Source of the DNA: Capra hircus
Lineage: Eukaryota; Chordata; Mammalia; Artiodactyla; Bovidae
Direction: 5' to 3'
NCBI RefSeq assembly: GCF_001704415.2
Contig: NC_030831.1
Location: forward strand, 43,570,134 to 43,634,133
Length of the DNA stretch: 64,000 nucleotides
The notes below the pieces were generated by a model. That model was not told the DNA's origin, did not search any database, and saw nothing but the letters and a program-made list of their open reading frames with translations. Position numbers and translations under genes: made by a program. Below, piece by piece: positions 39,701-51,700 of this stretch; positions within the stretch are counted from its first letter, which is position 1, and every line of letters begins with the position of its first letter.

Positions 39701-42700
39701 TTTGTGGATTCCCCATGTACCTGCGAGTTCCCCAGTGGTGCCCTGTGTAGCTAAGGCAAACAACAGAAAGGACACTGCCTCTTTCCACTTTCTCTTTGGT
39801 CCAGAATCTGAGATTACATGTGTGTTTGGTTATCTTGTCCCTTTACTCCCTTTCAGTGGAGTTCCTTGGTCTTCTTTTCACGTCCGAGAAAACACAGGGT
39901 TGTTTAGCAAGTAAGATCTACAGAGTCAAAGGCGTTATCCAGAGTGAATCTTTGGTGCTGACTTAGGATGAAACAAGGAGAACCTGGGACTGCCCATGGT
40001 CCCCTTCGCGGCATCAGCTCTCCCCTCTAGCTTAGGTTTAACACCGCATCCGTAAGTTCTGGATTGATATGTGACACAGGAGGGAACTATTTTGATCATG
40101 AAAAGTATCTCATACTTTGATAATTATGTAACCTGTGTGAAATTTTTCAAACAACTGTGCCACATAAATTAGTAAGTTTCATATTTCTTTACCACGGACA
40201 ATGGGAGACAGACAAGGTGCTGTGTCAGGCCTGTTTGTAGGTAAGGACCTGAGTGCGTTAGCTGTGGGATCTGGCATTCGCAAGATGACAGGTGATTTGA
40301 CTAAGCCATCTTTCTTTATTTCTCCTGGGCTTTCCCTGTAAAACGGGAAAAGTAGGCTATAGGCCAGGGACCTTGCTGTTCTTACAGAGTGCAGGCCAAT
40401 TACTAAGTGAAATAGTCTTAATTTCAGTGTCAACTTCAGGACATGCAGAGTGATGCTATTTGTTTCTCAGCGCAGCGTCTCTGGTGCTGAGCAGTGCTGC
40501 TTGTCCCATTACTGGGAAGATTCTTGCCAAGTTTCTCTACTGTAAGGTTAGTTAATAAATATCTTGAAGGAGTGTTACAGTAAGTGACTTAAAAATGGTA
40601 GATGATCTTGTACCTTGCCAGACTTCATGTGCCCAGTGAGGATGGATGGCATCCTGACCCATGTTATTCCTGTCTTGGCTGCTGACTGGTGATTTTCTGA
40701 TCTCACCTTTCTTTCTCCATTCTGTAGTTATCTTTCCATTCTGAGGAAGGAGTGTCCTTTTTCCTCTTATTCACATGTTTCAGGGTGGACTCAGATTCAG
40801 GACCAGTCCCCTTGTCACTATTTGGTTCCCTGAGCTGCTCCCCGGTCCTGTGCCTGTGCCCATAGCACCTCTGGGCACCTCCTTATCCACAGACTCATCC
40901 TTCACTTCCTTACAACCTGGAAACCTGGACGCGGGCAGCAATGTGCTCATAGTTGTTAGTATTATTAGCTTTGTGAAGCCAGTTATCATTATTCACTTAA
41001 AGATACACAAAGAGTTCTGTTGTTTTTCTTAAATTCTTAATATTGGGCATTTTTGTAGTAAATCTTATACTTCAGAAGTTAAAGCAAGGAAGAAATTGTT
41101 GTGTATTCTAATTAAAGATGAGTAATATTTAACCTGGCTTCCCTGGTGACTCAGTGGTAAAGAAATCTGCCTGCCAATTCAGGAGACACCAGAGATGGGG
41201 GTTTGATCCCTAGGTCTGGAAGATTCTCTGGAGAAGGAAAGAGCAGCCCACTCCAGTATTCTTGCCTGGGAAGTCCAACTGACAGAGGAGCCTGGTGGGC
41301 TACAGTTACAGTCCATGGGGTTGCAAAAACTTGGACATGACTGAGTGACTAAACACTTAGCACACACGCACACGCAATATTTAACCTATACTGTACTTTA
41401 TTTTTTATACATTGCTTAAGAATACACAGTGGTAAGGATTTTTATTTGCTGAAAAATATATAGTATACTTGAAGTTTTATCTGTTTTCAGGTTTATGAGT
41501 AATACAAAAATATGACACAATCTGCTTTTTATCATTTTTAATCTCTTTTCTCTCTCTCTAGTGAATCTGGCAGTTGTGAGGCACATGGTGGTAACATTTC
41601 TTTGGATGTTTTGCCAGTGAAGGGTCCTCAGGGTTCTCCCCTTCTTTCACAAGCTGTTCACCCACCTCAGGATAACTTGGCCTCAGAGGAAGTGTGGGCT
41701 GTCCACCCTGAGCACCTGATCTTGGTTGCTCCTTCATGTGAGTGTGTCCCCAACGGCAGGACAAAAATCTGTCTGGGGCCCTGGCTGTCCCTGCTCTGTG
41801 CACACAGCTCTTGTAGGGAAGACCAGAGTGTTGTCCTGACATGAGGCCATGGACCCCAGGCCAAGCTCCCATGAACAGACCCTTCCTCCTGCCACCCCTC
41901 CCCACTACCCTGAGAACTCAGTTGACACTTGGCCTCTTAGCCTTAGCATTGGTACAGTTGGTCCAGAGGAGGAAAAAGTCCTAGTACCTATGTCTATGCC
42001 CAAGAAAACGCAAGGGTAACAATTTCCAGGTTTCGTTTTTTGTCTTTGCTCAGTATTGATCTTATTCAGTATCTTTGTAGTTCCCAAGATTGAATGAAGA
42101 TCTTGCTTTACCAGGAATTTGAAATTTCTGTCAGGGGCAGTTGAGAAAGCAAAATAAGTTGGTATTATAGTATATTTATGTAGGATTTGTTTTTGCTATT
42201 TATTAATCTTGGTCTTTATTATTAATGCTGTGAGTAACATTTTATCTGCTGTCATAGGTGATACAGCAAAAACTGGACGTTTCCAGATTTTAAATAACTC
42301 TATTAGGTTGCTGAAATTTGAGCTGTACTGGCCAGCACACTGCCTTACAGTGACTCCACAACATGGGTTTATCGCACCAGAGTAAGTATGACCTCCTTGT
42401 CCACTGGGTGTTATTCACATGCTTCATAGGCCATTTAAACTTAGTAGGATTTTGCAGTGTGCTGACTCTACAGAGCACCGTTCGTGGTTCTGTGGGAACA
42501 CACTGAGTTCAAGACTCATACTGCTTAGCGGTGGGGCCCATCCACAGCCAGTTATAGTATCAGCCTAAGAGAGTCAAGAGCTGAGTGAGACGGGAGAGAA
42601 TTCCTAGAGTGAAATCTCCTGACACAGCTATGCCTACAGAGTTACAGCATGGGATACATCTGTGCACGGGGTGAGGGTGGTAGTCCCCGAAGCCCAGTGG

Positions 42701-45700
42701 TCCTGGCTTGTCACCTTGGGCCTGGAAGCTTACTCTGCTGGTTTTGTCTAAGGACATTTTACAGACATGGCTTCCTGACTTCTGCTGTGTCTGAGCTATA
42801 GTCTAGCTTACTGTTTTCCACGTCTTTGGGGGCTGAGTGGTGATGAACCACTGCCCCCTCTGTGCAGCATGGTTATTGGTGGGGTAAGCCTCAGCTCTCC
42901 ACTTCCTGAGAACAGTCCCAACTGGCACAGAACACGCACACCTGAAAGTTGCTTCACATTTGGCAATAGCACCTTTGCACGAGAGCAACTTGGAATCTGT
43001 TTTCTTTCCTTTTGCAAAATGATGGCGTATGGACTTCAAGAGAGTTTATTTGACCAAGACTGGGTTGAGGTAAGGTTAGGGACACTCCAGAGAAAGGCTT
43101 CTGGGACCAAAGCAGTCAGTTAAGTACTTGCTTGTTAATGGGTGAAAAACTGGAGGTGACAGGGCAGGTTGTCCACAGCAACTGGTGCATGGCCCTTCGT
43201 GTTGCGCTATTAGCTCAGCTATATTGGATGTGGGTATAGATCTCTCTTGTAACTGGTAGTGTCTCTTAAGTGACAGATCTGGTCACACTCTACATTTCAG
43301 TCTTTGTCATCCCATAGCTCTTGAGCACAGTGAGAACAGAAACCTGACCCACTGTGGGAGGAAAGAAGCACTCTTCTCCCCACCCCCATTCCAGTTACTC
43401 TCTGCAACAGTGACAGCTTAGAGTATTCATGGTAGTGGTCTTTCTCTAGAAGTATTTAGTTTGAATTACTGTATAGATGCATTTCTGTGGTGTGGTCTGT
43501 TTTCACATGAGCTTTGCCCTCAGGTTCTTGGCTTTACACCACTCAGCTTTTTGTCAATCACCAAGTTGGGACTGAGGTAAAATCAGATGTACATGGAAGC
43601 TCACCTCTGTTCTCTGCTCTTTCTGAACAGTGGGGAAACTCTTGGTGGTCATTGATGGTGCAGTGTTTTAACTCTTGTGGTTATTGCTGTTACTACACTA
43701 TTCTTGGTTCTCAGTATTCAATTCTTCTTTTAAGGAGTAAGATGCAAATTCTTGTGAGTCCCAATTCCTCCTTATCCACAAAACAGTCAATGTTCCCGTG
43801 GAGCGGCTTGATCTATATACACTGTGACAATGGACAGAAGGTACTTAAAAAAAAATTTTTAATCAATATTTTTTTTGCAATTTAAATGTTATAATCCTAT
43901 TGATGGCACTTATATTTCACAAATCAAATTGAGGTCCTTTCAGCCCAAACAGCTCATGTAACTAGAGCACTTAGTACAGACTTTTCCACCAGTGAGCTGA
44001 GTAAGTTTCCTGGTGCAGCAGTGGGGAGTAGGGCCTGGAAGCCACCATTAACTTGAAAACTCTGCTTTGAAAAAGAGGGGAGTAGGGAAAAAAGAACAAG
44101 TCAAATAGCTACTTTGGGATCTGAATAGACTTTACTTTCTAAATTCATCAGTGTTTCAGTTGTTTGGCATTACTTTTGTCTACCATGATTAAAAAATAGG
44201 AATTAAAAAAAACAACAATAATTTCACTTTGTGCCATTTCAGAAAATTGTGAAGGTTCAAATCCGAGAAGACTTGACCCAAGAAGAACTTTTCACTCATT
44301 TGACCTCCAGCCCACTTGGAATCCTTTCCCAAGAAACCGAGCGTGCAGTTAATCTGGTAAAACCAGCAACAAAACCACCTTCCACAAAAGTTGAGCTAAG
44401 AAACAAGACAGTTACTTTTCCTCCAACAGAACCTGGTGAGACCTCAGGTATTGTATCACAAGGTTACGTCTTCAAATGTTGATAGGTGGGATCTAACGGC
44501 TCCTAGTTAACCGTAGTTCGAGACAGTGTTAACTTTAGGAGAAAATCAGCAGTTCTCAGAAATTGTTTCAGTGACCAGCTCAATTCAAGGAAGCTACAAC
44601 TAGGCCTTCAGTTCAGTTCAGTTCAGTTGCTCAGCCATGTCTGACTCTTTGCAACCCCATGAATTGCAGCACGCCAGGCCTCCCTGTCCATCACCAACTC
44701 CCAGAGTTTACCCATACTCACATCCATCGAGTCGGTGATGGCATCCAGCCATCTCATCCTCTGTCATCCCCTTCTCCTCCTACCCTCAATCCCTCTCAGG
44801 CCTTTAGTAACTCTCTCTATTCCAGGAGGCTTAGACTGTTTGTCAGAGCCATCCTTTCCCAACTCTCACTAGATCTTTGACCAGAGCTGCTGCTAAGTTA
44901 GTGGCCAGAGAGGAGAGGAAGGTGGTGGAGCCAGGGCTCATCCCTTAGGCTGTGACTGCAGGTTCTGGGCCCGCATTGCCTGCTCCGCCTCCACCCCAAC
45001 CCAGCCCTCCGTCCAGGGCCTGAGAATAGTGAAGTGCTGTGTGAAGCTCTTCTGAGCTTCCTCAGGGGCCTGGAACGGTGCTCTGTGCTTCTTCAGTACG
45101 TGAAGAAGAAGATGCTTTAGTCCCTCAGTAACTTTTCCCTTTGGTTAAATACCAGATAAGGCATCTGTCAAACAGGACTTAAAAAATAATATCGAAATAC
45201 AAGACAGAGCTTCTAGGTTCTTAACAGAACCTAGAAAGTTAGGTTCTGTTAGAAGCTAACAGAACAGTTAGAAAATAGTCTTTGTTGGACTCAAAGGGAT
45301 CTGATTGTATTTCTTCTCTGTGGTAAGGTAATCACAGTATTTATCACATATTATCATAGGGATCTGCTTGTTTACTTACCCCTCAAAGAGTTTGAGTTGT
45401 GAAATGTGTTCCTTATAGGAAATTATCTGGAACTTGAGAATCATGGTGACACAGATGTGAGGTGGCACCTGTCATCTTTAGCCCCACCTTATGTCAAGGT
45501 CAGTGATAATTGCCTTGAATATACTGATTTTAATGTTTATGTAGGATGTTTAAAAATCTGGATTAGGACCATAGGTTGAGATTACTGGGTTTTTGTTAAT
45601 CTGCTTCATTTACTTGATTATTTCTGTGGGTGGAACTAACCTGCCCAGTCTGGTTCACACAGTGGTTTTAAGAGTCAGGCTAGAGAATGTATGTGAAAAT

Positions 45701-48700
45701 ATGTGCTTGCTCTGTTTAGTTCTGCCTCCTGCAGCCCAGTTTTTTATCTGAAATAATTTTATTCTGAAAAATATATATAGATTTTATCCCAGACATGTGT
45801 GTGTGTTTCTTTCTCCTGGTTCTGAGTGCAGCTGTGTGTTGGAGGCAGGGCTGAATTTCACTTGCCAGGGAGTCTTAGCCTGTGTGCCCGCATATGGTGT
45901 CTGCCAGCAGGCACCGCACAAGCTGCATGCATGGTCACATGTTGTCACATGTGATACGGCCTCTCTGCTCTCTTCTTGGTGTGACCATCATGGTTCTGAG
46001 CCATAATGTTAATAAGATGTGTGCAAAAGATAGTGCTGGGCCCTCTGACAGGAAATGAAATGCTGATATTGCGTGGGGGTATTGGAACGCACACTCAGCA
46101 GGGTTCTTGAGGAAGCAGCAGTCTTCCGACGAGGGAGCAGCCTCCTATAGAGTACCGCAGCTGGGGGTGGGAGGAGGGTCTGTGTCCAGTGAGGCCTGGT
46201 GTGAGTGGAGCCTGGGTGCTCCCGGTCTCCAGGAAACGGGTTTGTCCTCGATGACTGTGAAGGCAGTGGTGTCACTGTGGAACTGATCTGTTGACTGTTT
46301 GTTTTTTTAAATCTGATTGTTTAAATGGTGTCTTTGTAGGGAGTTGATGAGAGTGGAGATGTTTTTAGAGCTACCTATGCAGCATTCAGATGTTCTCCTA
46401 TTTCTGGTGTACTGGAAGGCCATAGTGTCCAAAAGGTGAGTTCTGACATCTTTTCACAGCCGTCTGATGGGAACACAGTGTCAGTTGTCCAGGAGTGCCT
46501 TGTTTCCACCCAGAAGAGTTCACTCCACCTGGATGGTGCTGCTCATAGCCAGGCTTCTGCGAAAGTGGCAGCAGCACAAATCTGCACTGTGCTCCTGTGG
46601 CAGGACATCTTGCTAGGTAACAACACCATGCTTGGTGTGTGACTGGTGCTCACTCATTCTGGTGTGAGCTTGTCACCTGGCTAGCCTGTGCTGGGAACAT
46701 GCTTCCAGGGGATTGATCCAGACAGTGGTTTTGTCAACCAGCCAGTCAAAAAGCTCTACCAGTGCTGACCTTGCACTCTAAAACAACTTTTTTAAGGGAT
46801 TTGCACTATTTTAACATTGTATTTCTATTTATTTGGATTATGATACAATATTATGTAAGTTATAGATATGTAATATAATGATTCACTATTTTAAAAGATA
46901 ATAATCCATTTGTAGTTTTTATACAATATTGGCTATATTCCTCATGTTGTATAATACATCCTCCTATCAATACCTTATTTTATGCCTAAATAGTTAGTAC
47001 CTCTTAATCTTCTACTCCTATATTGCCCCTCCCCCATCCCCACCAGTGACTGCTAGTTTGTTCCATACATCTGTGAGTCTGCTTATTTTTCACTTGTATT
47101 TCTTAGAGTCCGTATATATAAGTGATATCATATAATATTTGTCTTTCTCTCTTTTTTCACTTGGCACAATGCCCCCCAAATCCACCCATATTGCTGCAAA
47201 TGGCATGATTTTATTCTTTTTCCTGACTGATATTACATTGTGTGTGTGTGTATGTGTACACACATACCATACCTTCTTTATCCATTCATTTGTTGATGGA
47301 CACTTAGGTTGCTTCCATATCTAGGCAATTGTAAATAGTGCTTCTGTGAACATTGGGTTGCATCTGTCTTTTCAAAGTAATGTTTTATTTATGTATTTAT
47401 TTTTAAATAAATACTCAGGACTGGAATTGCTGGGTTATTGTTGTTTAGTCACCAAATTGTCTGACTCTTTTGCAACTCCATGGACTGTAGCCTTCCAGAC
47501 TTCTCTGTCCATGGGATTTCCCAGGCAAGAAGACTAGAGTGGGTTGCCATTTCCTTCTCCCGAGATCTTCCCAACCTAGATGTTGAACTCATGTCTCTTG
47601 CATTGGTAGGCAGATTCTTTGCCACTAAACCACCTGGGAAGCGCTGTTGGGTCATATGGTAGTTCAGTTTTGTTTTTTGAGAAACTTCTATACTGTTTTT
47701 CACGGTGGCTGCCCCAACTTACATTCCCACCAACAGTGTACAAGGGTTCCCTTTCTTCACATTCTCGCCAACATTTGTTATTTGTATTCTTCTTGGTTAT
47801 GGCCATCCTGACAGTGGTATGATGATAGCTCTTTGTGGTTTTGATTTTCATTTCCCTGGTGATTTGCAATGTTGTGCATGTTTTCATGTACCTGTTGGCC
47901 ATTTGCATTTCCTCTTTAGACAAATGTGTATTTAGTTCTTCTCAGTTTTTAATTGGCCTGATTTTTTGTCTGTGAGCTATTTCTATATGTTGGATATTAA
48001 CTCCTTACTGGTCATATCATTTGCAAATATTTTCCCCCATTCAGTAGGTTGTCTTTTCATTTTGTAGATTGTTTCCTTTGCTGTGCAAAAGCTTATGAGT
48101 TTAGTTAGGTCCCATTTGTTTATTTTTGCTTTTATTTCCTTTACTTTAGGAGACAGATTAAAAAAATATATACTGCTACAATCAATGTCAGAGAGTCTTC
48201 TGCCTGTGTCTAGGAATTTTATGGTTTCTGGTCTTTAATCCATTGAGTTTATTTTTTATATGGTGTTAGAGAATGTCCCAATTTTATTCTTTTCCATGTG
48301 TTAACAGCTGTCCAGTTTTCCCAGAACCACTTACTGAAGAGACTTTTTTTCTCTATTTTATATTCTTACCTCTCTTGTTGCAGATTAATTGGCCATAAAT
48401 GGGGGTTTATTTCTGATCTCTTTGTCCTGTTCCTGAAAGTGAAAAAGTTGGCTTAAAGCTCAACATTCAGAAAACAAAGATCATGACATCTGGTCCCATC
48501 ACTTCCTGGGAAATAGATGGGGAAACAGTGGAAACAATGTCAGACTTTATTTTGGGGGGCTCCAAAATCACTGCAGATGGTGATTGCAGTCATGAAATTA
48601 AAAGACGCTTACTCCTTGGAAGGAAAGTTATGACTAACCTAGATAGCATATTCAAAAGCAGAGACATTACTTGCCAACAAAGGTCCATCTAGTCAAGGCA

Positions 48701-51700
48701 GTGGTTTTTCCAGTGGTCATGTATGGATGTGAGAGTTGGACTGTGAAGAAAGCTGAGTGTTGAAGAATTGATGCTTTTGAACTGTGGTGTTGGAGAAGAC
48801 TCTTGAAAGTCCCTTGGACTGCAAGGAAATTGAACCAGTCCATCCTAAAGGAGATCAGTCCTGGGTGTTCATTGGAAGGACTGATGCTAAGGCTGAAACT
48901 CCAATACTTTGGCCACGTGATGCGAAGAGCTGACTCATTTGAAAAGACCCTGATGCTGGGAAAGATTGAGGGCAGGAAGAGAAGGGGACAACAGAGGATG
49001 AGATGGTTGGATGGCATCATCGACTCGAAGGACATGGGTTTGGGTGGACTCTGGGAGTTGATGATGGACAGAGAGGCCTGGCGTGCTGCGGTTCATGGGG
49101 TCGCAGAGAGTCGGACACAACTGAGCGACTGAACTGAACTGAACTGAACTGAACTGTCCTGTTCCATTGATCCATGTATCTGTTTTGGAACTGGTACCAT
49201 GCTATTTTGATTACTGTAGCTTTGTAGTATAGTGAATTCTACCAAACATTTAGAGAAGAGTTAGCACCTATCCTTATAAAACTGTTCCAAAATATACAGA
49301 GGAAGAGACACTTTCTAACTCATGCTATGAGGCCACCATCATTCTGTTACCAAAACCAGGCAAAGATAATCACACACAAAAAGCGAAAATTACAGACCAA
49401 TATCTCTGAATGTAGGTGTAAAAATTGTCAAAAAAAACCACTAGCAAACTGAATCCAACAATACATTGGAAGGATCAAATACTGTCATCAAGTGGGATTT
49501 ATCCCAGGGATGCAAGGATTTTTCAATGACTACAAATCATAATTTGTTGATGTGATATACCATAACAACAAGTTGAAGAATAAAAACTGTATGATTATCT
49601 CAATAGATGCAGAAAAAGCTTTTAACAAAATTCAACATCTGTTTATAATTAACTCTTCAGAAAGTGGCTGAAAGCATTCTTTCTTAGGTCAGGAACAAGA
49701 CAAGGATAACCACTCTCTACTTTTATTCAGCATCGTTTTGGAAGTCTTAGTGATGGGAATCAGAGAAGAAAAAGAAATAAAAGAGATACAAATTGGAAAA
49801 GAAGTAAAACTCACTGTTTCTGTTTGACAGAATATTGGGTTGGCCAGAAAGTTCGTTTGGATTTTACTGGAATATCTTGCTATACATAAGAAATCCTAAA
49901 GACGCCACCAGAAAACCAGAGCTTACTAATGAATTTGGTAAAGTTGTAGGATACCAAAATAACATAGAGAAATCTGTTGTGTTTCTGTACACTGAGAGCA
50001 AACTATCAGAAAGGAAAACTGAGGAAATAATCCCATTCACCAATGAATCAAAAACAATAAAATACTTAGGAATAAACCTACTTAAGAGGCAAAAGACCTG
50101 TTTTCTGAAAAGAATGAGATGCTAATGAAAGAAATTGAAGCTGATGCAAACAGAAAGACATACTGTGTTCTTGGATTGAAAGAATCAGTATTGTTAAAAT
50201 GACTATACTACCCAAGGCAATCTATAGATTCAGTGCAATCCCTATCAGAATCTCACTGGCATTTTTCACAAAACTAGAAAAAAATTTTAAAATTTGTATG
50301 GAGACACTAAAGGCTTCTGATAGCCAAAGCAGTCTTGAGAGAGAAAGATAGAGCTAGAGGAATCTGGCTCCCTGACTTGAAAAGTATACTTGGTCTGGTA
50401 CAGGTACAGTAACAAACCCACTAAAAATGTTCAAATTCTTTTTCCATTAGTGCAAAATTAATCAATACAAAGAGTTTTTCCCTTCAATTTTTCCGTAGCA
50501 CACTTTGAATTGGTAACCTCAGTGCATGTGTGTAAGGTTCAGAGTCTAAATTTCTCTCCTGGATGTGGTGTTTGTAGGTCTCCATCATGTTTTTGCCCAG
50601 AGATAGAGGAGACTATGCCCAGTTTTGGGATGTTGAGTGTCACCCTGTTAAAGAGGCTCACCTGAAGCACACCTTAAGATTCCAGCTCTCTGGACATGTG
50701 AGTGTTTCACTGAATTTAAGTAAATTACTGGGTGTGTTTTGAAGACACCAGGTGAAACTGGCCTGAGAAAGCTAAGTATGTTCCTGGTTTTATTATAATC
50801 CCATTAATTCTACTGTAGCTGCTTATCATCTTAGTTTTCTTATGTGTCTTTATTTATTGGCTCTGTGAAATCTGTGTTGCCTTAATTAGGTAAGGTTTTG
50901 TGTGTGTGTGACACACACAGAGAGAGAAACAGTATAAGATAAAGCACTTGTAATTAAAGGAATTTAAAAATCTGAAGTGTCCTTTTTAAGAATTAGAAAG
51001 TAGTAAAATTCAATTGGGTAAATGTCCATGTATTTATTTCTCCTCCTCCACCCTGTGATTTTTTTTCTACAGAGTGTCAGAGCAGAAAGTGAGCCTGGAA
51101 TTTCACGCATTTCCACAAATAGCCTCATTAAAATAGATAATATACTTAAGCTCCGAAGACAGGCTGTATCTGAGGCTTCTGCCCTCATACCTGGGTACGT
51201 TATTTCTCTCATTCTCATGAGTTTTTCCCAGTACTTTATTGAGGTGTAATCACATTCGACAAAATGCCCAGTGGCTTACCTGTGATTGACATGTGTCACC
51301 CCACTGCAGTCAAGGTAGAGACTTGACTCCCAGTTCCTCTCATCTGGGAGTTCTCATGTGGCTTCTCCAGCCACCCCCACCCTCACCTGGGATTTATTCT
51401 GTTCTCTATGTTGCCTTAGTTCTGTGGATTTCATGTACACCTGCACTTAGGTTTTGCCTGGCTTCTTTCACTTAGGTGGTGATGTTGGGATCTTTGGTGT
51501 TGGTGAGCCCACCTGTGGTGTGTACCTTTGCGTGTGGAATTCACATGGCCCATCACAGGGGCACGTCACCATTGTTTCTTTATCCTTTGGCATTTGCTGT
51601 CTTCCACCTTGGAGCCCTTGTGAATGAAGATGCAGTGAACATTGTTATATGTGCATTTTTGTGGACATATTCTTTCATTTCTTTTGGTTAAAAATGTCTT

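Larger units (their letters stand above)
46800..49230 (-). mobile_element. L1 LINE, 3' part, antisense
   Basis: Starts with the reverse of an L1 3' UTR ('ttggctatattcctcatgtt'), then the ORF2 C-terminal region on the minus strand (MQMANRYMKTC and YHHTTVRMAITKK are recognisable). It ends on the right at sequence encoding the ORF2 'YYKAT...WYWFQNR' part. It is interrupted by a Bov-tA and a BovB copy. Confidence 0.88.
46436..50577. other. Intron 32, nested retroelement nest
   Basis: 4.1 kb, mostly one L1 copy: a minus-strand part (about 46800-49230) and a plus-strand inverted part (about 49235-50400). Bov-tA (about 47437-47642), BovB (48434-49154) and a mariner stub (about 49832-49870) are inserted in it. 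The flanks (46436-46800 and 50400-50577) are unique. Confidence 0.8.

Noticed and set aside
48483..49132. Two frames that look like coding exons
   Set aside because: They are remnants of the BovB reverse transcriptase with breaks, not host genes.
49131..49155. gaact tandem repeat as a microsatellite or CRISPR-like array
   Set aside because: It is the normal short tandem tail of BovB; the same unit appears at the other BovB and Bov-A ends in the window.
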